A DNA stretch of 64,000 nucleotides. It comes from Acholoe squamosa. Its lineage: Eukaryota > Annelida > Polychaeta > Phyllodocida > Polynoidae. The position numbers were made by a program, and so were the translations under genes. Shown in pieces: positions 12,381 to 23,407 of the stretch; position 1 is the stretch's first letter; every line of letters begins with the position of its first letter. The notes beneath the pieces were generated by a model. The model did no database searches. It was not told the origin of the DNA and saw nothing but the letters and a program-made list of their open reading frames with translations. The stretch is from contig OX439051.1 in the NCBI GenBank assembly GCA_949317995.1, positions 40,055,250 to 40,119,249 of the forward strand. Reading direction: 5' to 3'.

Positions 12381-12514
12381 CGTAATTGGGGTGATAGGAC
12401 CTTGGGGCCTTAGGACCGGGAGGCCTTAGGCCCGGGGGGCCTTTAGCATGGGGCTGTGGAAGATGAGGCCTTCTTCTATGGGGCTTTCCATGGTACAATC
12501 CCCCAGGAGAACCC

Positions 12515-13406
12515 TTGGCCGAAGCAGTCATAATTTGATCTTTTCAACTCGCATCGCGCAACAAGTGACAAACGCGATCATGATCGCCGAGTGCCGATTT
12601 TCGGCCGTCGATGGCCAAAACACCACCTTATCCTAAGAATACAGACCTGTAAGGGGTCTCATTCTCTTCCTTATACAGTTCTCTTTCTAATGATGATTGT
12701 TAAAAGTCTGAGTGAGGTTTATTACTGGAGATACAGACCAAAACATGTCAGAAAGTTTGGTGGATCTTGTTTTCTCTTGCGTGGCACATTTTGGTGCTAC
12801 TGCGGCCTGTCAGGAACCAGCTGCAGCACCCCCTAACAACCTAAGTATGGCGTCTCCTGATTGGCTAGGATCCAAGTGACCAACAAAATCCAATTTAACT
12901 AGGAAATATCTTCCCAGGCCTCTTTCCGGCTTCTGAATCAAGTGGTAAGTTGAGTTTCTGCAATCTTCTGAACTTGATCAACTTTCAAACTAAGAAATTT
13001 GGAGAGAGTTGAATGAACAAGTATCTGATATTGATAATCCATGTTTCTCTCACCTATATTTGTCTTTTCCACTTTGTCTGTTTCAATTCTGTACCATGTG
13101 GAGAGTTGTGGGATGAATATTAGTGGGCCAAAAATGAAATCAAATATGACATTGTGGGGTGCTGTTACGGTGCACTGGCAGTGATGCAGCAGTGCTATCC
13201 CTATGGGAGGCAGCCACTCTGTGCAATTTTTGCTCCCAACAGTGCATCAAAAAATGATTCTCACAAACGTATATGTATTTCTTTGCCTTTCCCTCAAAAT
13301 GGATGTGAAAATTGGAATGTATTTTGTTTTGTATTGGACCAGTGTTAATCCTATGAGCCAATAACAGAAATATATTGTTGGAAATGTTTTATTTTGGAAA
13401 TGGTAC
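12515..13406. other. No recognised feature
   Basis: The start (12540-12620) is CpG-rich, including CGCGATCATGATCGCCGAG. The rest is ordinary AT-rich sequence. The short open frames here resemble nothing I know. Confidence 0.4.
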
Positions 13407-13409
13407 TTA

Positions 13410-13722
13410 GGGAGTGGTCATTATTTATCAACAGAGGGGGTGGTGGGTTTTCGGCTGGACGCGCGGAAATTTTTTACGCCCCCCCCTCAACGGCAGTCAA
13501 AATTTTTTGTGCCCCCCGCGCTCCGGCGCGGAGAGTTTTCGCGCCCCTCTTTGATCTATAGTAACGCGCTGGCTTTTTTGCTAAAAAGAGGGTGGATTTT
13601 TGTAGCCCCCCCCCCTCGAGAGGGATCAAAATTTTTTTAGCTCCCCTCTCAGGAGGGGTCTGAAAATTTTACGCCCCCCCTCAAAACCACCACCCCCCTG
13701 TTGATAAATAATGACCACTCTC
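13410..13722. mobile_element. PIF/Harbinger-like MITE with TTA target duplication
   Basis: The termini are inverted: GGGAGTGGTCATTATTTATC at 13410 and the complement of GAGAGTGGTCATTATTTATC ending at 13722. TTA flanks both sides (13407-13409 and 13723-13725). A 3-bp TWA target duplication with G-rich termini is the hallmark of PIF/Harbinger elements. The interior is built of C-runs alternating with AAAATTTTTT stretches. No transposase is encoded. Confidence 0.8.
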
Positions 13723-13732
13723 TTATTTATGA

Positions 13733-13935
13733 ATGCGGTGGTTGAGATTTCTTAGAGACCTACCCAGTAGCCAAATTATTACCCACCCCTGTTTAGGATG
13801 GTTGAATTTTTTTGAGCCACCTCCCCCCAAGGCACGAAAAACTTTTACACCGACTATGATCTACAGTAATGAGCAAGCTAATTCTTGCCAAGGGAGTGAT
13901 CATTTTTTAACAAAGGGAGGCTGGTGGCTTTGGGG
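13733..13935. mobile_element. Degraded second copy of the 13410 MITE family
   Basis: Internal landmarks match in order: TGATCTACAGTAAtgaGC here against TGATCTATAGTAACGCGC at 13551. The terminal-like stretch AGGGAGTGATCATTTTTTAA at 13899 resembles the MITE terminus. It is heavily diverged and its boundaries are uncertain. Confidence 0.45.
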
Positions 13936-13947
13936 GTCACAATTTTG

Positions 13948-14140
13948 TGAAAACAGGCCACAGTTTGCCATGAAAACAGACCATACTTGGCATGAACATA
14001 GGCCACTGTTTGCTGTGAAGAAAACAGGCCATATCAGATAGGAGAGAGTTTGCCATGAAGAGACCACGAAGTACTGTTTGCCAAAGTCTGCCGTGAACAA
14101 TCAGGCAATATAGGTCATAGTTTGCTGTGGAAAAAGAAGC
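13948..14140. repeat. Degenerate minisatellite, AACAGGCCACAGTTTGCCATG-like units
   Basis: Seven or so imperfect units contain CAGGCCA followed by GTTTGCYRTGAA, spaced 22-45 bases apart. No reading frame is conserved across the units. Confidence 0.6.
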
Positions 14141-15676
14141 ACATAAAAATAGCAGTACTGTTTCTTAGTCTTGCAAAAAATCCAGGTGGCCCAACAGCCT
14201 TTCAGAATAATTTGTCACTGCAGTAATGTGCTAACCAATATTTTTCTTACAGGTGTTATTCTGAAGTAATGCATGAAATGGTGCCATTTTTTACGGTTGT
14301 TAATTTTTGTATGCAGAAAAGGAAGGCTGGGCCTTTTCCCATCAAATATGTTCCTTGCACTGGATGTTTCTCATTTGTAATTTCATAGTAACATACATTA
14401 CATTTCAAAATTACTTGACTTGATAAAACCTGTCTCAAAAAAAGATAAAAATCTAAAATGTTAATGTTATCCTCCATTAGATATACCACAAATTCCTGCG
14501 TATAAGCCTTACCCATTTATAATGCGCCCATGCATGCAAACATCTCATATTTCTCATTTTTTCTTGATCCACCAGGGTCATTCTTGTGAATTTTACAATT
14601 TCAAAAGGATGTCTTTTCAATGATTGATATTGTAATTATTACTTTCTAAACCAGCAAGCCCAGTATTTTACTAAAAGTCATAATTATGATATTTATGTTT
14701 TCTTGATTTGAATGATACATATCTTCAGTGCAGGGATTCTTGTAACATGGAAAGAGGCATGGTGGTGGTGGTGGCTTTTTTTCCTTTTTTTTTATATACA
14801 TTTTAATCCTACAATGGCTTGGTCGGCTCATACCACATCAGAAGTTGGGCTCTATCTCTATGTTGAAAGATAAGTATGAATTTTACTTTTGTAATGACTG
14901 AAGCAAATATAAAATATTGAATACCATTCCTCTCCACATAATGACTGCTGTGCATTTCTGTATTTAAAGCTAATATTCAGGATATTTCAAAACATTTATG
15001 ACCTTTTGGAGTAGCTCATTTCTAAATGGTTTTTCTCCCCAGGTTCCTTCTTCAAGAGGGGCTCTCTTCCCCCAAGGACTTCTTTAGAGACTGGATGTTT
15101 TACGCTGCTTCATTTTATTGTCAAGGATATTTGCAACACTAGATGGGAACCAGTTTCATATAAACTACACAGCAGATAAGCAAACTTATCTCAATAGTTT
15201 CCTTTACTCAAGTTACAGAGTTCAATTATGAAGTTGTGTTCCCATTTAACAATAGAAAGGTCAAATCAGGGTGTCACAATGGGTTTTATTTAATTCATTC
15301 AACTTGAAATGAGGAACATGTAGTATTGTTTGGGTGGTGCATCTTCCATGATATTCACCTGAAAGAGAAACATAAAGCACACTAAGTCAAGTAGATTAAA
15401 CTTGAAATATAGTAAATTCAAAATTGACTCCTATCATTAAGTAGAGCTTTTTTTACTTATTTGCTTTTATAATGATCGACACTTACTTAATCTAATGTAA
15501 ACCACAACTGCAAACAGTGGAAGATCCAACGCTGAACAGATAAAATAAACTGGAAACAGTTTAACACTTAAAGTAACTGTCTAAATTGATATCAGACAGT
15601 AGAATACATATGAACTAGGTTCTCTCTACCTTCTACAGCAAGTCTGAGCATTTCCTGAAATATGAGTATATTGGTT
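14141..15676. other. No recognised feature
   Basis: This is AT-rich, apparently unique sequence. A GGTGGTGGTGGTGG run occurs at 14761-14774. I see nothing else to name. Confidence 0.45.
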
Positions 15677-16220
15677 ATTTCAACGCAGTTTGAATCAAGT
15701 CTCTACTCCATATATTTGCAGAGATATTTACGATTGAAGATTTCTATGGCCTTGACCTTTGACTTATTGTGACCTTGACTGGTTTTGAAGGTCATCTAAC
15801 GCCTAGGAATTGTTTTGTGGCCTATTTCTCATGGTAGTGCATGATTATTGAGGATGATTAAGGGAAATATAATGATTTTATCCCATTTGACCTGAAAATC
15901 CAATATTGGTGACCTTTGACCTTGAGTCAAGGTTAACCTCATGTACCCGTCTGGCACCAAGACTTTAGACAGACAGACTCTGAAAATTTCAAGCCAAAAT
16001 ATTGGACGGTTATTGAAATAAATAAATATTAATTTCATAGAATTTTGCTATTCTGGCTGATTCCACTGGCTGTGGTCCCTCAGAATCAGGAAATGTGCCA
16101 CATCTGAGGCTCCTTAAGCATTGGGAGGTTGTAACCACAGGGGGCCAAATCTTGGACTTTCAAACGTAAATATCTCCGCAAATAATAGGAGTAGAGACTT
16201 GATTCTAAGTGTGTTGGAAT
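15677..16220. mobile_element. DNA transposon-like element with ~60-base inverted termini
   Basis: The left end (15677-15740) includes GAATCAAGTCTCTACTCC and TTTGCAGAGATATTTACG. The right end (16155-16220) has the complements GGAGTAGAGACTTGATTC and CGTAAATATCTCCGCAAA. The interior carries short repeated TGACCTTTGACCTTG words. The length of about 544 bp and the lack of a coding frame mark it as non-autonomous. I could not define a target duplication. Confidence 0.7.
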
Positions 16221-16373
16221 TGTATGACTGAGCTCTACCAGGCCTGCTGGTTAGCTAAAAGATCTGGGCAATATCTAGAAATGACCTGAACAGGCAGCGA
16301 CCAAGGAACTCATTTTTATATATAGGGTAATAACCAAAAATGATCGTCCCTACATAAAACACAGCAGGCCGGG

Positions 16374-16955
16374 AGTCCCTGTTATGTTAAGTGGAGGCTC
16401 CACTATGTGATTTTTTGGCACATTCTCACTAACTGCTATCCCTATAGTGCCTAAGGTATAGGGTGTTGACATTCCTATATTGTAAACATGAGATCCAAAA
16501 ATATAAACATGAGATTTCAGGGGTCATTTCATGGGTGATCTCTCTCCTTGTGTGCCATATTTACAAACTAACCTGCACCTGCATAGACTTTGTGATTGGT
16601 TGGGAGCTCAATATAATTATAAACATCAACACAGCAAAATATAGATAACAACACAGCAGTCACACAGATCGCAGGGTCTTGTACTGTAAAAATCAAACCT
16701 GTCTGATATTGAGTTGCAGAGACTCCCCAATGTGAAAGTCTGCAATGTTTACATAACATCTCTTTAACAACACAAGCATGCTTGAGATCACATCCCCAGA
16801 TAAACAAATAGCTCCCTTAACATACACATTCTACCTTGTAATGGTAACAAATACTACTCTTTAACCCATGTTTGTCTCCCATTTTCTGAGAATTGCTGCA
16901 ATTCTCTGAAAAAAATCGCGTAGTGGAGCCTAACCTTTACCCGGTGACCGGGACT
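16374..16955. mobile_element. Inverted-repeat element, ~582 bp
   Basis: The left end AGTCCCTG..AGGCTCCACTATGTGATTTTTT (16374-16413) faces the right end AAAAAAATCGCGTAGTGGAGCC..GGGACT (16909-16955). The shared inverted block is GGCTCCACTAYGYGATTTTT. There is no coding content. The outermost ends are approximate. Confidence 0.55.
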
Positions 16956-17998
16956 AGTGTTCGGGTCCATCTCTAGCAATGAATGTACAACATGGCCTCC
17001 TGATGGTGAGAGAGGGCTGCACCAAAGACTGCAGAATTATTTGGGTTGTATTGTGGTGCTTTGGGTTGTATCGCACATTTCATGATACAACCCAAATCTA
17101 ATGCATCTTAGAGCTTATATCGCGCACATGCATCCACACCTTTAGCTGTGATTTAGGTGTCACACCTCTCGGCTAAGGGCTGGCATTCTGAAAATTATAC
17201 CAGCTTGGTATATGTCTATGGCTACGACTTGGCTGATTTTCTTCATTTTAAATTGGGTTTAAGTTTTTAATTTATGTACTTTATTATGTGCGTGATACTA
17301 CAACAATATATGCACGATTTTACCTTTACCTTTATTAACATTGTTCTCTATAGGAATATATTTGCAAAATATATAATAGATATGACGACTGGGGCACCTA
17401 TAAGTTTGTGCTCAGCTCCGAAAATACACAGTGCAGGTCAACAAGCGGCATTGAAATATGAGTGGGCATAAGATGGCCAGCTATTAGAAAAAGAAAATTT
17501 GAAAAATCTTCATTTTCTTTTATGATATACCTTTTGAAGTGCAGATGCAGGATACTACAGGATGCGGAATACTACCCAATTTTACCCTGGCAATATTCAT
17601 AATAATCGAGATTCTATCTGTACCAGAGCCCAATATAAACGTATTTTTATTCTAGAAGTATTATATATGGCGAAGACCATCCTAAACTATACATGGTTGT
17701 ATGAATTGGCACTGGATGAAAGTTTAATATACTGTTAATAAAATCTCTTAGGAACAACGATAAACTATACTGTTGGTATTAGATAGGGATACACATTAAA
17801 GGGTTTCAAAAATAGAAAAAGTATATATCATTTATATGTGAATGTGACAAAAACGACTTCAAGTGTATAAAATACAAGTATTGGCATTGCTATATTGATA
17901 AAGTTGCTTGACACGGGTTGATTAAAATGTGACCTTTGTGCCATAAAAATCTGGCATTTTGGCCTGAGCGATGCCCTATCACATGGTCAAGGTAAGAG
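16956..17998. other. No recognised feature
   Basis: This is AT-rich sequence. TTGGGTTGTAT and its complement ATACAACCCAA occur within 17040-17100, a weak inverted pair. I see nothing else. Confidence 0.4.
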
Positions 17999-17999
17999 G

Positions 18000-18225
18000 T
18001 ACATTGTGAAAAAAACTGTTGAATCTATGAGGAATCCTTGTGAACCATTGTAATTAGATAACAGGGGACCAGTGTAGTCTTTACAAGAAACTCTAGGTGG
18101 CAGTGCAGTGGTACAAGGAATCTCTATAAATATAACGACATCTCTTTGAAAATAACGACAGATCTCCGGCAACTTTGGGATGAGGAATCCTTCATCATTT
18201 CAATGATGTTCTTTTTTACAGTGTA
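18000..18225 (+). mobile_element. R1 MITE, reference full-length copy
   Basis: It starts TACATTGTGAAAAAAACTG and ends CTTTTTTACAGTGTA, so TA flanks inverted termini of the form CACTGTAAAAAA. In between lie all R1 landmarks: GAATCTA..AGGAATCC, GTGAACCATTGTAATT, GTGGTACAAGGAATCTCTAT and GGCAACTTTGGGATGAGG. This copy shows that R1 is a TA-flanked MITE of about 225 bp. The TA target duplication fits Tc1/mariner-type integration, but the superfamily is not proven. Confidence 0.7.
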
Positions 18226-18610
18226 GACCGAGATGAAGACATTCAGATAGAACCTCTGATTGGCCTCATTTCGTAGTAGCAAGCACAGTAAGTTAGCCTT
18301 GTTTCTTTGGTTTAGTATGAATGTTTTATCATAGCAATGCAAAGCAGGAATGTAATGTGAGCAGGAAAAGAGGGAGCCTGGAAGATGTGGTTTTACTTTA
18401 AAGGACACTGTTATTTTAAGGAAGAATATTTTAAGGAAGAATATTTCCTACCTTGAAATTTACACTAAATCCTAACAGAGCAGCGCGATTGCATTAGTCA
18501 TTTGATATTAATCAATGTTATTGCATATAGTGAGAGAAGGTTCCATTGCACCTGAATAAGTAGTATATGATATTTGCATTTTCCACTGGACCTTTTTCCA
18601 TCGGTGCAAT

Positions 18611-18826
18611 CACTGCTAAATAACTGTTGAATCTGCAAGGGTCCTTGTAAAAACTGAACAATGAACCACCGTAATTACACAACAGGGAGCCGTTGTATAA
18701 TCTCGAGGTGGCAGTGTGGTGGTACAAGGAATCTCTATGAAAACCATGTGAAAATAACAAAGTATCTCTGGCAACTTTGGGATAAGAGATCCTTCATTAT
18801 TTCAACAACATTTTGTTTTTACAGTG
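18611..18826 (+). mobile_element. R1 MITE, full-length copy
   Basis: It starts CACTGCTAAATAACTGTTG and ends GTTTTTACAGTG. It has the same internal order as the copy at 18000 and the same orientation, 386 bases from that copy's 3' end. The flanking TA dinucleotides are no longer intact. Confidence 0.7.
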
Positions 18827-18829
18827 CAT

Positions 18830-19480
18830 CTAAAAAATGGAAAGCGGTGTAGTTCATTGGCAGGCTTTGTGGCCCTTTAGGATTCAAGCAGTGCTTTGTA
18901 TACACCATTGTGCCAATACCTCCCACTATGAAGGGCATTTCAAACTGAAAACGATTGCTACAATACTGAAATCCCCCCCCCCCTTCTCTGATTTGTTTAC
19001 CCAGAGCATTAAACAACCTGATTCCTGGACTTGAAAGTCATCGGTGAAAATGTAGAATAGAGGGCTTAGGATGGCTGGAGGCACAAAAGTGGGTGTTAAT
19101 GAAATTACTCCACTTATCTTTTGTGAGTCTCGGTCATGTGAGTAGTAGCAGTAAATCATAGTGGTAGTTTACTATTTTCACTCCCACTATGCCCCTCTTC
19201 CACCTGATGGGAACTGGACATACTACTCACTCTCCAAGCATAAGTTGTTTTAATTTTCAAGTCTGAAACATATGCTTGCAGAGTGACAGGTTCAGGGTCT
19301 GGTGGTCACTAGGGCCTTTATATGGCATGAGGTACAAGTGTGTACTAGTCCGTGTATTTAACCCCTTGCAGACAGTATGCTGCCCCAAGTTTCATGCTCC
19401 TTAATTGGTTGTCTTTTTGCACCATTGCTGCTGCAGTCTGTAGGCCTATTCACCAGAAATGTGCTGTCCACTTTCTGTGC
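18830..19480 (+). repeat. Duplication family X, copy X0 (partial)
   Basis: The part at 19145-19330 aligns in order with 53225-53480 and 59195-59475. Shared pieces include AGCAGTAAATCATRGTGG, TCCCACTATG and CTTGCA..TGACAGGTTCAGGGTC. A GC-poor C-run (CCCCCCCCCCC) sits near 18972. Confidence 0.55.
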
Positions 19481-20639
19481 ATACCCCTGACCATTTCTGG
19501 CACTTATTGGAAACCCCGCATTTATAATCAATAGAATACATGGTCGGACTAGGAACTGCAGTCGACAACAGGGACGGAAAGATGCTTGGGGCCATCTAGA
19601 AGAGGGGGGTCATGAGGTAATTAGTTCTAAACTTAAAGTTTTATATTTTTGATTTTCAAAATCTGTAGCTTCTGTGAGGGTCAGTGTGGCCATATCACAA
19701 GACAACTTTCGTTTTAGTGGTTTCTACAGAGAATCTATGATTAAACCTTTCCACAAAAATCTTAACAATGCATCATCCGCAGTTATTCAGACAGAGCCTT
19801 CAATAAATCTCAAGATCAAAAGCTTATCAAAATGAGAGTTGAATTAATGTTTACCAAGAGCTCCTTTTGAGAGATCAGCCAGCAAAGGTGTTGGTATTAA
19901 GGGAAGAGTTAATTCAAAGCCACACCCGTTCAATCAGCGAATCCCTAATCTCCCAGGGATTATTTGAACCACTCAGAATGGGTCAGAGGGGGTATTGATA
20001 ATTGGGCCCCTACAGACTATTACTTTATGTCCTATTAAAATTTTCTTCTTTAATTATCGTTGGGGGAAGGGGCGGAGTTGATAGACAAGGAGCCCTGTAT
20101 GGGTTGTGACAAGGACAATATTTTAGACAACTCTTCATAATTATGTGGTGTTCTCTTGAATTTCATATTGAATAAGCCCCCAGGCGTTTATCAATTTTGT
20201 GGTAACTAACCGTAACCCTACCAGAGTCGAGATAGTTGTAACCAACAGAATGTGAACCAGTGAAATATCTGGGATTCTGTCACTTCCACATGGAATCTTG
20301 TACATTGTCACTGCACCTTTTACACCCAATTATGTGGCTTTATGCATGTGGTTAAAAAAAATACTTAGTTCCATCTTTCCTGTGGGGACAGCGATGACCG
20401 TTACACGCTTTACATTTCTCAGTGAGTTCTGGTGGGTTTGGAGCCACCCGTATATCAATGTTGCCACTAATGTATACATACTGTGAATAATGTCAGTGAT
20501 GTACCACAAAGAGGGAGTCCGTTATTACTGAAGACAGTTGTGCAGTTGTCAAGTCCGATGATTGGGGTTGAGAAATCAATCCCCTCAATAATCAATCAGG
20601 ATACTCACATAGGTTATACTTGCTTTGCTACCTATTTAA
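19481..20639. other. No recognised feature
   Basis: I see apparently unique sequence without element ends or coding signal. Confidence 0.4.
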
Positions 20640-20641
20640 TG

Positions 20642-20944
20642 TTATACCACGATTTCGGGACTTCCGGTGGGTTTATATGCAGTTTAGCCGTGCATTATTC
20701 TGCATATACCACCCTTGTGCATTTTTGAAATTTTTGGTATATACTTTTTCCAGGTCAAGTTGAATATTTTTGGAAATTATGGCGCCTATACAAAGTTAAT
20801 CGAGCCATTTTCCATTGTGAAAAATCGTGCCAACTCGTATGAGGATTGAACCCCGGCCGCAGTGGTGGTAGGCGAAGGCCTTAGCCATAGCGCCACACTG
20901 AACAGTGATGAAATCCAATGCGAAAGTAAATAAGTTCTAACCTG
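20642..20944 (-). mobile_element. tRNA-derived SINE, family S1, reverse strand
   Basis: Read on the minus strand it has a leader of about 50 bases, then an A-box-like TGGCGCTATGGCTA, then a B box GGTTCAATCC (the consensus GGTTCRANNCC is met exactly), then a body of about 190 bases ending GAAATCGTGGTATAA. The only other copy in the window is 48797-49104 on the plus strand, alike along the whole length including the leader. The A and B boxes are the internal RNA polymerase III promoter. This is a retrotransposed SINE, not a tRNA gene, because the cloverleaf is incomplete. Confidence 0.8.
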
Positions 20945-21234
20945 CTATGTTTCCAGTCACCTTGAAGAGATGCACCGGCATCTTTTCCTGATACCCGGTA
21001 GGATAAGGCACAGTAGGGGTCCATCCTTGGGGATAACCTTTGCCTTATAAATATGCAAGGTATCAAGGTAGGAAAATATCTGCCTACTTTCTCTGCGATA
21101 CCCTAGGCCCAATTCCAGATCACTATATTGTACCTCCTTGGTAGCCACATTAGAACTATAAACAACTTGTCATTCATTTCAATTAAAATGAATTTATCCC
21201 GGCTACAACAGGGGGACACAGTGATCTGAGGGTC

Positions 21235-21420
21235 ATTTCCAACCACCTGATATGGCTTCCCTATTGGCCGCCAGCACCATCACACTACCATCATCAGCCG
21301 ACGGGGCTGCTGACTTTTGCCATAGGATCCTATGGTGGGGCATGCGCCTTGATCAGCCGACAGAAGCCCCTACTCCAGGCCTATTGACTGACAGAGGGAA
21401 CATATCAGATGGTGGAAAAT
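21235..21420. mobile_element. Small inverted-repeat element
   Basis: The left end ATTTCCAACCACCTGATATG and the complement of the right end GGAACATATCAGATGGTGG..AAAT are inverted repeats over about 25 bases. TCAGCCGAC occurs twice inside. No target duplication is clear. Confidence 0.5.
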
Positions 21421-21574
21421 TGGCCTAAGTTGTCTTTTTTTTATGATTTAGTATATCATTTTCATTTACCATGAGATGATTGATCGGCTGGGGCAATCAG
21501 ACCATTGGCCATGTCAGCCTCACATGCCAGATTTAATAATCATATCAAGTGTGGTGGATTACTGCAAATGAAGA

Positions 21575-21912
21575 TAGACTGCCTGCATGTTCCTCAGAGA
21601 GGGCATGGTGACTCTTTTAAATAGGATTCTAGACCCACACCCACTAGATCCACCATTTTGATTTTTGCTAGTTTTTCTAGAAGGGGCAAAACACACTGAT
21701 AAGACATGGTATGATGTTCCTAGATAACAACCACTCCAGGAACAAGCTGGTTCCATCTAATCAGCTCTTATCAATGCCTACCGCCAGAAACCAGCTCCAG
21801 TCCCGCTTAATTAAACCCAATTAAGGATACCCTTTGGCCACTGTCTACTGCCACAGGGTGTCTATCTGTTGTGGGAATCTATAGTTATGCTGAGTAAATG
21901 AGCAATAATTAT
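21575..21912 (+). repeat. Paralogue of 30240-30480
   Basis: Shared words in the same order include GATAACAACCAC, AGGAACAAGCTG, ATCAGCTCTTATCA, CCCTTTGGCCACTGTCT and GAATCTATAGTTATG. The match resumes after the SINE at 22647-22700 (TTACTGGACTTCATTAACCC), which is how the SINE insertion was delimited. Confidence 0.8.
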
Positions 21913-21917
21913 ATTAG

Positions 21918-22641
21918 TGTAGTGGTCAGTGGAAAATGTCACGGAGAAACCGGGACTCGAACCCGGGACCCTGCAACTTTGAAGCCGCTGCTCTACCTAT
22001 GAGCTTCTTCCCCTTGACTGACATTCTCTATCTTCCAACTACCCCTCGATCGGTATGGTATACATAGGGGAAGTGACACCATCAAGTGAACATTCCTTGG
22101 TCCGCGAGGCATCTGTGCACCTGAGGGGGGAACTAACTCCTACACTTGTCCAAACTAGCTTCAACCGTATCTTCCCAGAACTGGTCCTCTAGTCCAGTCT
22201 GAACAGTACCACATGTATCCGTACTGAGTCACACACAACCGGTATCTAGGCTCCTGTTCCCAGGAACAGCTGTGTGTGCCACCTGTTTCCAAGTTCCTCA
22301 GCACTAGCAGGTCGAAGCGCTTGTCTATACCATACCGGCCCAGGTACCAAGCTCTCTAAAGATCCTCCTCGCAAGGCAGGACCACTCGGTTTCTCCACCA
22401 CTGTAGTCGTCAGCAGAAAATGTCATGGAGAAACCGGGACTCGAACCCGGGACCCCCCTACATTGACCAGGCTGCTCTACCTCTGAGCTACTTCCCCTGG
22501 CCTGACATTCTCTACCTTCCAACTACCCCTGGATCGGTATGGTATACCACGGTGGGTATACATAGGGGGAGTGACACCATCAAGTGAAAAGTCCTTGGTC
22601 CGCGAGGCATCTGTGCACCTGAGGGGGGAACGAACCCTTAC
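21918..22641 (-). mobile_element. Dimeric tRNA-derived SINE, family S2
   Basis: ATTAG flanks both ends (21913-21917 and 22642-22646). The paralogous sequence at 30470-30500 lacks the insertion. On the minus strand there are two tRNA-like cores (22500-22422 and 22022-21944). Each has an acceptor start GGGGAAG, a D arm GCTC..GGTAGAGC, and a T arm with B box GGTTCGAGTCC. Both units also share a body with CTCGCGGACCAAGG (near 22610 and 22110). The anticodon stem is mispaired in both cores, so neither is a functional tRNA. Confidence 0.8.
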
Positions 22642-22803
22642 ATTAGCATAAAATTTAATAATCACCTTATTACTGGACTTCATTAACCCTCGCGGTTTCT
22701 TGATATATTTTACCCTTTACCCATTGATGCAACACTTCCTTAATGTAATGCAATGATGTAGTACATTAGAGTAGACTTGGCAGATTGCCATTTATAGGGT
22801 CTA

Positions 22804-22940
22804 CACTGCAAATGATAACTGTTGAATCTACCAGGATCCTCGTAAAAATGAACAGTGAACCACCGCAATTGCATTGCAGTGAACCAAAGTAGTTTTTTCA
22901 AGATGACCAAGGTGGCAGTCCAGTGGTACAAGTAATTAAC
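22804..22940 (+). mobile_element. R1 MITE, 3'-truncated copy
   Basis: It begins with an intact TA-flanked terminus TACACTGCAAATGATAACTG, continues through AACAGTGAACCACCGCAATT to AGTGGTACAAG, and then loses similarity. Confidence 0.65.
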
Positions 22941-23119
22941 CTATTTATGACTGAAACTATGGGTGTCAGCACCATCTGAAGAGAAAATTCTATAGTCCTT
23001 TAAAGCGTTGGTTCTACTGCTGTTGGTGGGGCAATTTATTGTTAATCCAATTTTTTATAATGTGGCAAAAGTGTAGAAAGATGGGTCGGATTACCAAACA
23101 TTTGCTCGACTAAGAGCAG

Positions 23120-23400
23120 TAGAACCATTGCCTAAGGAGGGCATGTATTGGTGCATCATGATGACCAGTTGAGATAGTATCAATGGCATAATAGCACATT
23201 TACCCTTTAAGGGCAGCATCAGGACTCCAGGTATATGTTCCTCTGCTGTATTGCTGCAATAATGCTGTGCTGGCAAGTAGATTCACCATCGATTCATCGG
23301 TGCATCATGTCGACCCTTTGGGAGTGTATCAATACTGTAGTGTTGGCATAATGCATGAATGCAGCACTATACAGCAGCAATTGAATGATTTAAGCACCAT
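23120..23400. repeat. Degenerate family T MITE sequence
   Basis: It contains the family words GTGCATCATG, GCATCATGTCGACCCTTTGG, GAGTGTATCAATACTGTAGTG and GGCATAATGCATGAATGCAG. The ends are not clear. Confidence 0.5.
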
Positions 23401-23407
23401 GCCATCC

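Larger units (their letters stand above)
11639..12514. mobile_element. Large inverted-repeat element with minisatellite arms
   Basis: The outer flanks are inverted copies. On the left, CCTAAGGCCCCCTGGTCGTA is followed by AGGCCCCA; the right side carries the complement of a close match (12395-12450). The outermost GGGGATTacgCC..AAGCCCC (about 11652-11672) matches the complement of about 12484-12512. The left arm (11770-12025) is a tandem array of CTTACRTCAT-type units and the right arm (12030-12380) the complementary GTAAGAATGAYGTAAG units, so the whole could fold on itself. No transposase is present and the superfamily is unknown. Confidence 0.65.

Noticed and set aside
16374-16955. Retroviral-like long terminal repeats
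   Set aside because: The repeats at the two ends are inverted, not direct, and no primer-binding site or polyprotein frame is present.
21944-22500. Apparent tRNA genes on the minus strand
   Set aside because: The acceptor, D and T arms look good, but the anticodon stems are mispaired in both and the units lie in a SINE dimer bounded by ATTAG.
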